A stretch of 64,000 nt of DNA from contig NZ_CP011773.1 in assembly GCF_001021385.1 (NCBI RefSeq), positions 3,348,001 through 3,412,000 of the forward strand, read 5' to 3'. Position numbers and translations under genes: made by a program. The DNA comes from Mycobacterium sp. EPa45. Its GTDB lineage: Bacteria > Actinomycetota > Actinomycetes > Mycobacteriales > Mycobacteriaceae. A model generated the notes under the pieces. That model did no database searches. It was not told where the DNA came from and worked only from the letters and a program-made list of their open reading frames with translations. Positions 14,763 through 23,315 of this stretch are shown here, piece after piece. The first letter of the stretch is position 1, and each line of letters opens with the position of its first letter.

Positions 14763-16787
14763 TCAGGAGCCGTCCCAGTTCGCCAGGACGCGCAGCTGGG
14801 ACCACGGGATGGCGGCCATGTCGTAGTAGTCCCACGACAGGCCGGCGCCAGTCCACACCGCGCCCGGTTTCGTCGGCGACGCCGCGTCGGAGGTGACCTC
14901 GAAGACGAACGCCATGCGCGCACCACCCTGGTCGCCGACATAGGCGCCGTAGGTCTGAAGCGTCTTGGCGATCACCTTCTCGGCATCCGAGATCCCGGGA
15001 ATGGCGTCGACATTGATGGACGGATCCAGCTGGATCCGGGTGCCCTCCGGTATCGGAGTCGTCACCCCGGCAAGGTTGGTGCCGTCCGACTTCGTCGCCG
15101 GGCCGGTGAACAAAGCGCCCGCGATGTCACTGGAGATGAACAGCGCGTGGTTGATCCCGGTATGGGCGGCGACCGCGGCGCTGAACTCCGCCGCGGTGAC
15201 GACACCGGCGTACCGGGCGATGTTCGTCGCCGTGGCCGAGCCGGAAGTGTCGATACCGTTGCCGCTCAGGTCGGTCATGCCGCCCCATGCTGCCGACCAG
15301 GTGTTTGTCGTCCCGTCGTAGGAGGCTTGCCAGAGGCCGTACGCCTTACCGGTGTTGGGATCGAGGATCGCGATCTGCCGGTCCGAACCGGACGGCAGGT
15401 TCAGCCCGAGGGGAATTGCCACGGTGTACGAGCCGAACGGGTCGCTGCCCCACGGCTCGGTGAATTTGACGTCATAGCGCGGCGTCGAAGCCGTGATCTG
15501 AGTAGCGGAGACCAGGGTCACACCGCTGTCGTAGAGGTCGGCCACATGTTGGGCGTCCGCGGCGGACAGATACGTGACCCACGTGGCGCTGTTCGCGGCG
15601 ATGACGGGATTGGCCGCGATCGGCTTCCACAACCAGTCGGCGGCCTGGAAATAGGGCGGCGTCTGCGTTGCGGGCGGGGTCGACGTGGCCGCCACGACGG
15701 TGATCTTGTCGATGCGCAGGTTGCGGTCCTTGGACGCTGACAGCCGCAGATCATTGGTGAACGCGATGCTGATCGTGTGGGTTCCGGCCGACAGCGACAC
15801 CGGGATCGAGTAGTCGGTCCACGACGTCGAGGACACCTGTGTGGTGGCGACCAGAACCCCGTCGACGGACACCGTCATCACCGGAGCGCCGTTGTACTGG
15901 TCTCCTCGAGCACGGATCACCAGTCCGGTCGCCGACGGCAGCGAAAGTGATTTTGTGGCAGTCGCATTCGCCGACAGCAGCAGCGCTTTGCGTCCGGAGG
16001 CCGCCGTATCCGAGTAGATGCTGCCGGCCCTCGCGGGATTAACCGTCAGCGATTCGCCTTCGATGACGACGGTGGTGGTGCCGCTGGCGACGATTCCTGA
16101 GGCGGCCGCCGTCGGTCGGACGCCTGTCGACGTACCGAAAAGTGAATCGAACTCTTTGCGTGCCCACGCCAGCAATGACAGCAACAGCTGAGGTGGCGGC
16201 AAGCTCGGCGGCTTGATGTTGTTCAACAGCGTTTCCAGCGTGGTTCTGGTGGCGCTGATGATCGCGTCGACCGTCACCGCGGGGCTGGCGACACTGCGGG
16301 CCACCGCAACGGTCTGCGTGACCGCGACATCGCCGGCGACGGCTGCGGCAGGGGTGGCGGTCGACTTCGCCGGTCCGTCGAGCGTGCCGCCTCCCGCAGG
16401 GGCGACGCCCGTGGCTGACGGGGCCTTGCGGATCGCCGTGACAGGTTTGGATGCGGCTGCCTGCGGACTCTCGGCTTTCGTGGAGGGCCGCGATCCGGGC
16501 CGCGGCGCCGATGGGCCGGCGGCCGAGTGTCGCGCCGCGCGCGCCGATCCGGCCTGTGCCGACCGGCCGGCCGCCGACTGCGCGGAATCCGAATCGGAGC
16601 TGTCCGCGTGGGCGACACCGCCGGCCATCAAGGCCGAGCCGATTCCCAACGCCACCGCGAGCGCGCCGATGCGGCCGACGGCATAGGTACGACAAACACC
16701 GACGGAGTTCGCGGGCGCTGTTGATCGTCGTGAATACGACGGAAAGTCGTCTACTGACACCCGTGACCCCCCAACCACCCCGACCAT
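14763..16787 (-). CDS. Large secreted protein with xylan-binding-type carbohydrate-binding module
   Basis: A 674-residue exported protein. The signal sequence lies at about residues 38-62 (RIGALAVALGIGSALMAGGV) after a long polar N-region seen in many Mycolicibacterium surface proteins. A Ser/Ala/Pro-rich low-complexity stretch (about 63-165) follows. Residues about 240-355 (VIEGESL, GLVIRARGDQYNGAPVM, WTDYSIPVSLSAGTHTISI) look like the calcium-dependent xylan-binding CBM60-type beta sandwich. The remaining 300 residues (VKFTEPWGSDPFGSYTV to the C-terminus AAIPWSQLRVLANWDGS) form a domain I do not recognise. No catalytic glycosidase motif is visible. It probably sits at or outside the cell surface and binds polysaccharide. 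A 284-bp AT-rich region without a gene (16788-17071) lies upstream. Confidence 0.75.
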   Translation of the reverse strand: MVGVVGGSRVSVDDFPSYSRRSTAPANSVGVCRTYAVGRIGALAVALGIGSALMAGGVAHADSSDSDSAQSAAGRSAQAGSARAARHSAAGPSAPRPGSRPSTKAESPQAAASKPVTAIRKAPSATGVAPAGGGTLDGPAKSTATPAAAVAGDVAVTQTVAVARSVASPAVTVDAIISATRTTLETLLNNIKPPSLPPPQLLLSLLAWARKEFDSLFGTSTGVRPTAAASGIVASGTTTVVIEGESLTVNPARAGSIYSDTAASGRKALLLSANATATKSLSLPSATGLVIRARGDQYNGAPVMTVSVDGVLVATTQVSSTSWTDYSIPVSLSAGTHTISIAFTNDLRLSASKDRNLRIDKITVVAATSTPPATQTPPYFQAADWLWKPIAANPVIAANSATWVTYLSAADAQHVADLYDSGVTLVSATQITASTPRYDVKFTEPWGSDPFGSYTVAIPLGLNLPSGSDRQIAILDPNTGKAYGLWQASYDGTTNTWSAAWGGMTDLSGNGIDTSGSATATNIARYAGVVTAAEFSAAVAAHTGINHALFISSDIAGALFTGPATKSDGTNLAGVTTPIPEGTRIQLDPSINVDAIPGISDAEKVIAKTLQTYGAYVGDQGGARMAFVFEVTSDAASPTKPGAVWTGAGLSWDYYDMAAIPWSQLRVLANWDGS

Positions 16788-17071
16788 TGACGAGCAATCA
16801 CGTCGGTAGGTGAAAGCCCTTGCCCGTCACGGTTTCTGTTGTCGTAAGCGAAAATTACCCCGTCGTCAGCCACGCGTCTTGATGTTCACGCAAACAATAA
16901 ATGACATTTCCGAATAGCGATATGCACAAGTTTGCTGCCAATCCTCAAGCGACAATTATAAGACCCCAAATATGGGCAATTTGCTGGAAAAGATTCATGA
17001 TCATGCAGAAGCAGCAAACTCCCTTGGCGTCACGCATATCGCCCAACCCTGCGCGAAACTAGAGTGCAGCA

Positions 17072-17845
17072 ATGAGCCTCGTCACCTATGAGCTGGAAGA
17101 GCACGTCGCAACCATCACCCTCAACCGGCCGGAGGCACGCAATGCCATCAACGGTCCGCTGCGCCGGGACATCAACGCGGCGTGGGATCGATTTCGCGAC
17201 GAGGAAGAGGCCTGGGTCGGGATTCTGACCGCCAACGGCGACGTCTTCTGCGCGGGCGGGGACCTCAAGGACGGCGAAGGTTCGGTGGGCACGTTCGGCG
17301 GGACCTTCTGGGAAAAGCCGACGATCAACTCGTTCGAGTCCGGCATGGAATTGTTCAAGCCCACGATCGCCGCCGTGCACGGCCCGTGCGTCGGCTACGG
17401 AGTCACCGGAGTTTTGTTCTGCGACTTCGTGATCGCCTCTACCGAGGCGACCTTCAGCTTCCCCGAGGTGGCGCTGGGCGTGCCGACGATCGTGGGCGCC
17501 ATCCGGTTGCCGCAGCGGGTCGGCTGGGCCAACGCCATGGAGCTTCTGCTGACCGGAAAGCCGATCAGCGCCGAACGCGCCAAGGAAATCGGGCTGGTGT
17601 GGAAGCTCGTCGAGCCCGAGGACCTACAGGCGGAGGCTCGGGCATGGGCGAGGACCCTGACCGAGGCTGCGCCGCTGGCGCAGCGGGCCACCAAGGAGGT
17701 GGCCTGGCGAACCGCGGACATGGGTTGGATCGAGTCGGTGCGCTTCGGCGAGGTGATGCGCAAGGTCGCCGGCGCCACCGAGGACGTCGGCGAAGGTCTG
17801 TCGGCTTGGCGGGAAAAGCGCAAGCCGCAGTGGAAGGGTCGCTGA
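17072..17845 (+). CDS. Enoyl-CoA hydratase/isomerase family protein
   Basis: A 257-residue crotonase-fold enzyme. The N-terminal ITLNRPEARNAINGPL, the oxyanion-hole segments CAGGDLKDG (about 67-75) and GPCVGYGVTGVLFCDFVIAS (about 108-127), and SFPEVALGVPTIVGAIRLPQ are typical. The usual hydratase Glu in the second segment is not clear, so hydratase, isomerase or hydrolase chemistry cannot be decided. Length is normal. Its promoter probably lies in the AT-rich region before it. It ends 5 bp before the stop of the convergent dehydratase gene. Confidence 0.9.
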   Translation: MSLVTYELEEHVATITLNRPEARNAINGPLRRDINAAWDRFRDEEEAWVGILTANGDVFCAGGDLKDGEGSVGTFGGTFWEKPTINSFESGMELFKPTIAAVHGPCVGYGVTGVLFCDFVIASTEATFSFPEVALGVPTIVGAIRLPQRVGWANAMELLLTGKPISAERAKEIGLVWKLVEPEDLQAEARAWARTLTEAAPLAQRATKEVAWRTADMGWIESVRFGEVMRKVAGATEDVGEGLSAWREKRKPQWKGR

Positions 17846-17850
17846 CCCGG

Positions 17851-18639
17851 CTAGCGCGGTGGGTCGGATGCCGGCGTGTGCAGCCAGTGCTCGTAGATCC
17901 GGGCGTAGGTGCCGTCGCGCAGCACGCCGGTCAGCCAGGCGTCGGTCTGACCGGCGATCGGGCTGCCCTTCGGAAGCAGGTACGCCTTGGCCTCCGCGGT
18001 GAACGGCTGCTCTGGGTGCTGGGCCACCAACTCCGGGTGCAGCGACGACTGATAGACGGCTTCGATGGCGTCGGTGACCATGACGTCGGCGCTACCGGCC
18101 GCGAGTTGGTCGAAGATGGTGGTGTTGTCCGGCCAGATCGTGAGCTGCGCCTCGGGGAGGTTCTTACGGGCGAACTGCTCGTTGGTGCCGCCGCCGTTCT
18201 CGATCACGCGCACGCCAGGCTGATTGATCTGCTCGATCGTCGCGAGCCGGCCGGCATTGCGCGCCGTCACCAGCGGCGTCTTGCCACTGGCCAGGTAGGG
18301 CCTGGTTACGTCGGCGACGTGGCGCCGCTCGGGCGTATCGGTGATGCCGCCCATTGCGATATCGCATTTGTCGGCCGACGTGAGATCCGCGACGAGAGTC
18401 GACCAGGTGGTGGCGACGAACACCGGCTCGCGGCCGAGATGCGCGGCCAGGTCGGTGGCCATGTCGATGTCGACCCCGCTGTACTGCCCTGTCATCGGGT
18501 CGCGGTACGTCAGTGGCCGGTAATCGCCGGTGGTGCAGACCGTCAAGGTGGCCGGCCCGCCCGCGGAGGCAATCGACGGAACGACCGACGCGGCGATTAC
18601 GGTGGCGACTGTCACGACCCGGAAAGTCAACGGCCACAT
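17851..18639 (-). CDS. Secreted PheC-like cyclohexadienyl dehydratase / family 3 solute-binding protein
   Basis: A 262-residue exported protein of the family 3 solute-binding fold. The signal peptide ends near VVPSIASAGG. Several stretches closely follow periplasmic cyclohexadienyl dehydratase PheC: CTTGDYRPLTYRD at the start of the mature chain, YLASGKTPLVT, QPGVRVIENGGGTNEQFARK and VMVTDAIEAVYQSSLHPEL. The TDAIEA glutamate falls where I recall the catalytic Glu of that enzyme. PheC converts prephenate or arogenate to phenylpyruvate or phenylalanine outside the cytosol. No ABC permease or ATPase gene is nearby, which favours an enzyme over a transporter component. The ATG at 18639 is 4 bp past the stop of the acyl-AMP ligase, so the two are probably co-translated. 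Confidence 0.78.
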   Translation of the reverse strand: MWPLTFRVVTVATVIAASVVPSIASAGGPATLTVCTTGDYRPLTYRDPMTGQYSGVDIDMATDLAAHLGREPVFVATTWSTLVADLTSADKCDIAMGGITDTPERRHVADVTRPYLASGKTPLVTARNAGRLATIEQINQPGVRVIENGGGTNEQFARKNLPEAQLTIWPDNTTIFDQLAAGSADVMVTDAIEAVYQSSLHPELVAQHPEQPFTAEAKAYLLPKGSPIAGQTDAWLTGVLRDGTYARIYEHWLHTPASDPPR

Positions 18640-18643
18640 GTGC

Positions 18644-20500
18644 TTAACGCATCCCCAACGCGCCACCGAGGTACTCGGTGCGGCAAGCCCGGCGGGCCAG
18701 TTTGCCGCTGGTGGTGCGCGGGATGGAGCCCGCGGGCAGCAGCCGTACGTCGGCCGCGGCGACGCCGTGGCGTTCGGAAATCGCCGACCGGATGGCCGCG
18801 ATCGCGGCCGCCGGGTCGCTCCGGCTGGTACCCGCTGCGCGCTCGGCGATCACCACCAGGCGATCCGCCGTGTCTTGTGTCGGTGCACCGGGTATTTCGT
18901 TGGCCGGCACGCAGAACACCGCCACGTATCCGCGCCGGACGATGGGCGACACATCCGCGACCGTCTTCTCGATGTCCTGCGGATACAACGTCCGTCCATC
19001 GAGTGTGACGATGTCGGCGAGGCGGCCGGTCACGTATAGCTCACCGCCACGGTAGAAGCCGAGGTCGCCGGTGCGCAGCCAAGCCACGTCATCGGCAACG
19101 CCGTCGGCGTGGCTGCCCTCGGGCATCCGACGGGTCAGTCTGGCGTCGAAGATGTGGCTGCTCTCCTCCGGCCGGCCCCAGTAGCCGCGTCCGATGTTGT
19201 TGCCGTGCAACCAGATCTCGCCGACCCGGCCATCGGGCAACTCGTGGCCGGTATCCGGGTCGACCATCACCGCCCAGAGGGTCCGGGCCACCTGGCCGCA
19301 CGACACCTGGACGACGGCGTCGGCGTCGTCCGCGGAGGCCTCGCTGACCACCCCCTCGGCCAACCTCTCACGGTCCAGCCGAATGACTGTGGGCGCCGCC
19401 GTCGGTGCGATGGTCGCGACGAACAGCGTGGCCTCGGCGATCCCGTACGACGGTTTGAACGCGGTCGGTGGCAGGCCGTGCGGGGCGAATGCCTCGGAGA
19501 ATGTGGTGATCACATCGGCGCTGACCGGCTCGGAGCCGATGATCATCACCACGTTGCTCAGGTCGATGTCGTCACCGACGTCGGGCAGGCCACGCGCAGC
19601 GGTCCACTCGTAGGCGAAATTCGGTGCGGCAGTGACGACATGGCCTTCCCGAGACGCATTGGACAGCGCACGGATCCAGCGCTGCGGCCGACGGATGAAG
19701 GCGGTCGGCGACAGCAGGGTGGAGTGTCCGCCGTAGACCGTCGGAAAGCCGATCATCGACAAGCCCATATCGTGGTAGAGCGGTAACCAGCTGACGCCAT
19801 GGGTGTTTCGGTTGAGCAGATCGATCGACAAGATCATCTGGATCAGGTTGGTACCGACGGCCCGGTGAGTGATCTCCACCCCGGCCGGCGGCCGGGTCGA
19901 GCCAGATGTGTACTGCAGATGCGAGACATCGTCGACGTCGATCGTGATCGGGACGAAGTCGTCGGCCGCGGAATCCGGAATCTCGTCGATGATGAGGACC
20001 TGCGGCTGCCGAGCCTCTAGCAGCTTCGACAAGAACTCGCGCACGCCGTCGGCGGCGGCAGCGGTGGTGAGGACCAGAACGGGCAGCGAGTCAGCCAGCG
20101 CGGTGTCGAGACGCTCGGCGTGGCCGGGCAATTCGGGAGCGAACAGCGGGACCGCGACAGTGCCTGCCTTGATCGCGGCGAAGAACCCGGTGATGTAATC
20201 CAATCCCTGCGGCGCCAGTATCGCGACCCGGTCACCGCGGACGGCGATGCGTTGGATGTGAGTCCCGATCGCCCGAAGACGCCGGCCGAGCTGCGCCCAC
20301 GTGAGTTCGAAGACCGCCGGATCGGTCGAGCGGCTGTAGTCGAGGTAGCGATAGGCAACGGAGCTGCCGACATTGGCGATATTGCGGTCGATCAACGAGA
20401 TCAACGTCACGCCCGGCGGCAACACCACGTTGCCGTCGGCGTCCAGACAGTCTTCGATCCGTAGCAGGCCATCAGGTGCGTCGACGTGGCCGCGATCCAT
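18644..20500 (-). CDS. Fatty-acyl-AMP ligase (FadD family)
   Basis: A 618-residue adenylate-forming enzyme of the mycobacterial FAAL type. The ATP-binding motif is LQYTSGSTRPPAGVEI (about 195-210), followed by WLPLYHDMGLSMIGFPT, the GIAEATLFVA motif, the hinge region TGDLGFYRGGELYVTGRLAD and the C-terminal lysine motif IPRTTSGKLARRACR. FAALs activate fatty acids to acyl-AMP and pass them to a polyketide synthase or peptide synthetase carrier rather than to CoA. No PKS or NRPS neighbour is present; the adjacent genes are a PheC-like dehydratase downstream and a divergent acyl-CoA thioesterase. The partner carrier must therefore lie elsewhere or be unusual. Confidence 0.88.
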   Translation of the reverse strand: MDRGHVDAPDGLLRIEDCLDADGNVVLPPGVTLISLIDRNIANVGSSVAYRYLDYSRSTDPAVFELTWAQLGRRLRAIGTHIQRIAVRGDRVAILAPQGLDYITGFFAAIKAGTVAVPLFAPELPGHAERLDTALADSLPVLVLTTAAAADGVREFLSKLLEARQPQVLIIDEIPDSAADDFVPITIDVDDVSHLQYTSGSTRPPAGVEITHRAVGTNLIQMILSIDLLNRNTHGVSWLPLYHDMGLSMIGFPTVYGGHSTLLSPTAFIRRPQRWIRALSNASREGHVVTAAPNFAYEWTAARGLPDVGDDIDLSNVVMIIGSEPVSADVITTFSEAFAPHGLPPTAFKPSYGIAEATLFVATIAPTAAPTVIRLDRERLAEGVVSEASADDADAVVQVSCGQVARTLWAVMVDPDTGHELPDGRVGEIWLHGNNIGRGYWGRPEESSHIFDARLTRRMPEGSHADGVADDVAWLRTGDLGFYRGGELYVTGRLADIVTLDGRTLYPQDIEKTVADVSPIVRRGYVAVFCVPANEIPGAPTQDTADRLVVIAERAAGTSRSDPAAAIAAIRSAISERHGVAAADVRLLPAGSIPRTTSGKLARRACRTEYLGGALGMR

Positions 20501-20560
20501 GACCGCAGTCTATGCACGCTATCGTGAGTGCGATTTCGGCCACGACAACGCGGGGAGAGC

Positions 20561-21346
20561 ATGCCGAGCTGGGTCGCCGAGCTGGTCCAACTCGACCGCA
20601 GCGGGCACACATTCCGTGCATCGGCGTCATACGGTGCGGGCCCGCGACTGTTCGGCGGACTCGTCGCAGCGCAGGCGCTGGCCGCCGCAGGCTCCACCGT
20701 CGACCCGGGCCGGCTGCCGCAGTCGCTGCACGCCTACTTCATCAAGGGCGGCCGGATCGGTGTCGACGTAGAGTTCACCGTCGAGATCACCCGTGATGGA
20801 CGCTCGTTCAACACCCGGCGGGTCACCGCGACGCAGGACGGCGCCGCGATCTTCGAGATGTTGGCGTCGTTCCACCAGCCCGAGACAACCACCGACTGGC
20901 AGCGGCCGCAGGAACCACGACTACCGCTGACGGACGCGACGATTCTCACAAAGCTGCCGATCGAGTGGGCCGACCACTTCGACATTCGGATCGCGCCCGG
21001 CCAGCAGAGCCGCATCGACTGGCCTACACAGCCGTTCTGGTTTCGTACCCGCGAACCGGTCGAAGACGATCCACTGCTGCGAGCGTGCACCCTCACGTTG
21101 ATTTCTGACCTGGGCATGGTCTCCTCGGCGCGGCCGCCGGGACCCGAATTCCCCGGCCCGGGCGGGGCCGCCAGCCTCGACCACGCGCTGTGGCTTCATC
21201 GCCCGAGCGACCCCCACCGGTGGCATCTCTACGATGCGGTCGCGGTGAGCCACAGCGACGCGCGGGGGCTGGCACGAGGCTCTCTGCAGCGCGATGACGG
21301 TACCCTGATCGCCAGCGTCGTCCAGGAATCACTCTGGCGAACCTGA
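20561..21346 (+). CDS. Acyl-CoA thioesterase II (TesB-like)
   Basis: A 261-residue double-hotdog thioesterase. The N-terminal hotdog has GAGPRLFGGLVAAQALAAAG and the LHAYFIKGGRIGVDVEF segment; the C-terminal one has ASLDHALWLHRP, which carries the family's active-site Asp, and GLARGSLQRDDGTLIASVVQE. It hydrolyses acyl-CoA. It is divergent from the fatty-acyl-AMP ligase over 60 bp, which suggests shared control of an acyl pathway. The ATG at 20561 follows GGGGAGAG; an in-frame start at 20528 is less likely. Confidence 0.9.
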   Translation: MPSWVAELVQLDRSGHTFRASASYGAGPRLFGGLVAAQALAAAGSTVDPGRLPQSLHAYFIKGGRIGVDVEFTVEITRDGRSFNTRRVTATQDGAAIFEMLASFHQPETTTDWQRPQEPRLPLTDATILTKLPIEWADHFDIRIAPGQQSRIDWPTQPFWFRTREPVEDDPLLRACTLTLISDLGMVSSARPPGPEFPGPGGAASLDHALWLHRPSDPHRWHLYDAVAVSHSDARGLARGSLQRDDGTLIASVVQESLWRT

Positions 21347-21521
21347 ACGCCGCGTTTTTCCATCCTTGTCGGCGTGCGAATCCGCAGGCCACAGCCACGC
21401 AGTAGCCAGTGCAAAGACAACCCGAAACAACGGTGTTTAGCCGGGACCGGCTACGGGAACAAACTCGCATTCGACCGCGTTGACGCGACGTCGAATGCGG
21501 AAGGAATGAAAGGCACGGACC

Positions 21522-21812
21522 ATGACGGTTGATTATGACGCTCCCCGCCGTACCCAGGCCGAGCCTGAGGACGAATCGCTTGAAGACCTGGCGGGAAGGC
21601 GCAAGGACACGGCTACGGCCGTGATCGATGTCGACGAGGCGGAAGCGGCGGATTCCTTCGAACTGCCCGGCGCCGACTTGTCCGACGAAGAACTCACCGT
21701 GCGGGTGATCCCCAAGCAGGCGGACGAGTTCACCTGCACCAGCTGCTTTCTGGTGCACCACCGCAGCCGGCTGGCCGACGCCACCAGCATGGTCTGCTCC
21801 GACTGCGCATAG
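21522..21812 (+). CDS. DUF4193 family protein (Rv2699c-like)
   Basis: A 96-residue acidic cytosolic protein. The N-terminal half is rich in Asp/Glu; the central ELPGADLSDEELTVRVIPKQ is the conserved core of DUF4193. The C-terminus has two CxxC pairs (CTSC and CSDC) that probably bind one zinc ion. M. tuberculosis Rv2699c has the same layout. Function is unknown; the acidic-plus-zinc-ribbon form suggests a nucleic-acid or RNA-polymerase partner, which is speculation. A 175-bp upstream region carries no other gene. Confidence 0.88.
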   Translation: MTVDYDAPRRTQAEPEDESLEDLAGRRKDTATAVIDVDEAEAADSFELPGADLSDEELTVRVIPKQADEFTCTSCFLVHHRSRLADATSMVCSDCA

Positions 21813-21850
21813 TTGAGTTAGCGGTGGCCTGATTCGGCCAGAATGGTCGG

Positions 21851-22765
21851 ATGCCGAGTGCGGCCAGCCGACTGGTGCCGCTGATACTGCGCGCCACCGG
21901 ACGCGGGAAGCCGTTGTCCGATGTGGCCGCCGCGCGTCAGCGGATCGTCGATAGAGCCCTGCGCCCCCGGCCTTTCGGGCCGCCGCGGCTTCGCGACGAT
22001 GTCGAGGTGACCGTTGTCCACGACGGATGGCCGGTCTATACGGTGTCTCCCGCCGGCGGGCGCGCGCGACGTCGGGCGGTCTATCTGCACGGCGGCGGCT
22101 GGGTCAACGAGATCGAGCCGCCGCACTGGCGGCTGATCGCTGCGGTGGCGGCCGAGACTCAGACCGCAGTGCGGGTGCCGATCTATCCGCTGGTGCCGTG
22201 GGGCACCGCCGGGGAGGTCGTGCCGCGTGTCGCTGAAATCGTCCGTGCCGAAGTATCTCGGGCGGGACCACGGCAGACCGTTCTGCTCGGCGACTCGGCC
22301 GGCGGACAGATCGCACTCTCATCGGCAATCTGGCTGCGCGACAAGGGCTTTAAGCAGCCAGGCCGGATCTTCCTGATCGCGCCGGTGCTGGACGCCGCGA
22401 TGGCCAATCCGGAGATCTCCGCCGTGGAGCCGAAGGATCCGTGGCTGTCCCGTGCTGGTATCGGCGAGTACGCGCGCTACTGGCGGGGCGAGCTGAGCAT
22501 CGACGATCCCCTGGTCAGCCCGTTGTCGGCGTCGCTCGAGGGGTTGACGGCGCTGACAGTCTTCACCGGCACGCGCGACATCCTCAATCCGGACGCGCAC
22601 CTGTTGGCAGGCAGAGCTTCGGCGGCCGGGGTCGATGTGGATTTCGTCCAGGGTGAGGGCATGGTGCACGTCTACCCGCTGCTGCCGATCCCGGAAGGGC
22701 GTGCCGCGCGCCGACAAATAGTCGAGCAGATCAACGGCACGCCCCGGGGATCGCTCAGGCGATGA
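21851..22765 (+). CDS. Alpha/beta hydrolase, HSL-type esterase/lipase
   Basis: A 304-residue hydrolase of the hormone-sensitive-lipase group. The oxyanion-hole motif HGGGW (about residue 76), the nucleophile elbow GDSAGG (about 141-146), an Asp in FTGTRDILNPDAH and a His in MVHVYPLLP complete the triad. These enzymes cleave short acyl esters or lipids. No signal peptide is visible, so it is probably cytosolic. It ends inside the last codons of the convergent RipD-like gene (11-bp overlap). Confidence 0.88.
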   Translation: MPSAASRLVPLILRATGRGKPLSDVAAARQRIVDRALRPRPFGPPRLRDDVEVTVVHDGWPVYTVSPAGGRARRRAVYLHGGGWVNEIEPPHWRLIAAVAAETQTAVRVPIYPLVPWGTAGEVVPRVAEIVRAEVSRAGPRQTVLLGDSAGGQIALSSAIWLRDKGFKQPGRIFLIAPVLDAAMANPEISAVEPKDPWLSRAGIGEYARYWRGELSIDDPLVSPLSASLEGLTALTVFTGTRDILNPDAHLLAGRASAAGVDVDFVQGEGMVHVYPLLPIPEGRAARRQIVEQINGTPRGSLRR

Positions 22766-23246
22766 CGCGGACCAGATAGGGCGCCATGTCTTTGGCGCGA
22801 ACCGCCGACACTGCGACGACGGTGTCTGTGACCTCGAGCATCTGGTTGTTGCCCAGGAACATCGCGACGCTCTGGGTGCCGTCGGGCCCGTAGAAGATCA
22901 GGTCACCCGGCAGCGCATGGTCGGCGGTGACGTGCTGGCCCACCTTGTACATATCTCCCGAGGAGCGCGGCAGTTTGGCGCCGACGCCGGCGTAGATGTA
23001 CTGGATCAGACCGGACGAGTCGAAGCCGACGACGGCTGCGCTCGGTCCTTTGCCCAGGGTGGGTCCATTGATGTCGCCGCCCGCCCATGCGTAGGGCACG
23101 CCGCGCTGGGCGAGGCCACGCTGGATCACCATGTTGACGTACTGATCCCGGCCCACCGGTGCGGCGCCGGCCGTCGGTGCCAGCAAGCCGGGGATTGCGA
23201 CCAGCATCATTAGGCTGACCGCCAGGGCATACATGCGCTTCTTCAT
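22755..23246 (-). CDS. RipD-like NlpC/P60 protein lacking catalytic residues
   Basis: A 163-residue exported protein: signal peptide to about residue 29, then one NlpC/P60 domain with the RipD-type start QRGLAQRGVPYAWAGGDING. In active peptidoglycan endopeptidases the sequence is GFDCSGL and HVA; here it is GFDSSGL with Ser77 in place of the Cys, and QSVAMFLG with Ser126 in place of the His. It should therefore bind but not cut peptidoglycan, as reported for M. tuberculosis RipD (Rv1566c). Unlike RipD it ends right after the domain, without the Pro/Ala-rich repeats. GGAAGGTGGAG precedes the ATG. Three GTCAC-type 9-mers lie 43-69 bp upstream. Confidence 0.87.
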   Translation of the reverse strand: MKKRMYALAVSLMMLVAIPGLLAPTAGAAPVGRDQYVNMVIQRGLAQRGVPYAWAGGDINGPTLGKGPSAAVVGFDSSGLIQYIYAGVGAKLPRSSGDMYKVGQHVTADHALPGDLIFYGPDGTQSVAMFLGNNQMLEVTDTVVAVSAVRAKDMAPYLVRVIA

Positions 23247-23288
23247 CGTCTCCACCTTCCGAGCGCCTCTGAGCAAAGCTCCGTCCTT

Positions 23289-23315
23289 GTCACAGAGGTC
23301 ACTTCTGTCACTTTC
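23289..23315. promoter_or_regulatory. Three tandem GTCAC 9-mers (MtrA-box-like)
   Basis: Three abutting 9-mers read GTCACAGAG, GTCACTTCT and GTCACTTTC on the plus strand, with an exact 9-bp period. They sit 43-69 bp before the RipD-like start codon. The response regulator MtrA of mycobacteria binds direct repeats of a GTCACAgcg-type 9-mer and controls peptidoglycan hydrolase genes. The match of motif, spacing and target gene makes an MtrA site likely. Confidence 0.6.

Noticed and set aside
17851..18639. Amino acid ABC transporter binding protein
   Set aside because: No permease or ATPase gene is nearby and several long segments follow PheC-type dehydratase rather than transport proteins.
21347..21375. 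Possible terminator after the TesB-like gene (ACGCCG/CGGCGT)
   Set aside because: Only a 6-bp stem with a 17-nt loop; too weak to support.
23289..23315. GTCAC 9-mers as a minisatellite or CRISPR-like array
   Set aside because: Only three units, no spacers and no cas genes; position before a cell-wall gene fits regulator boxes better.
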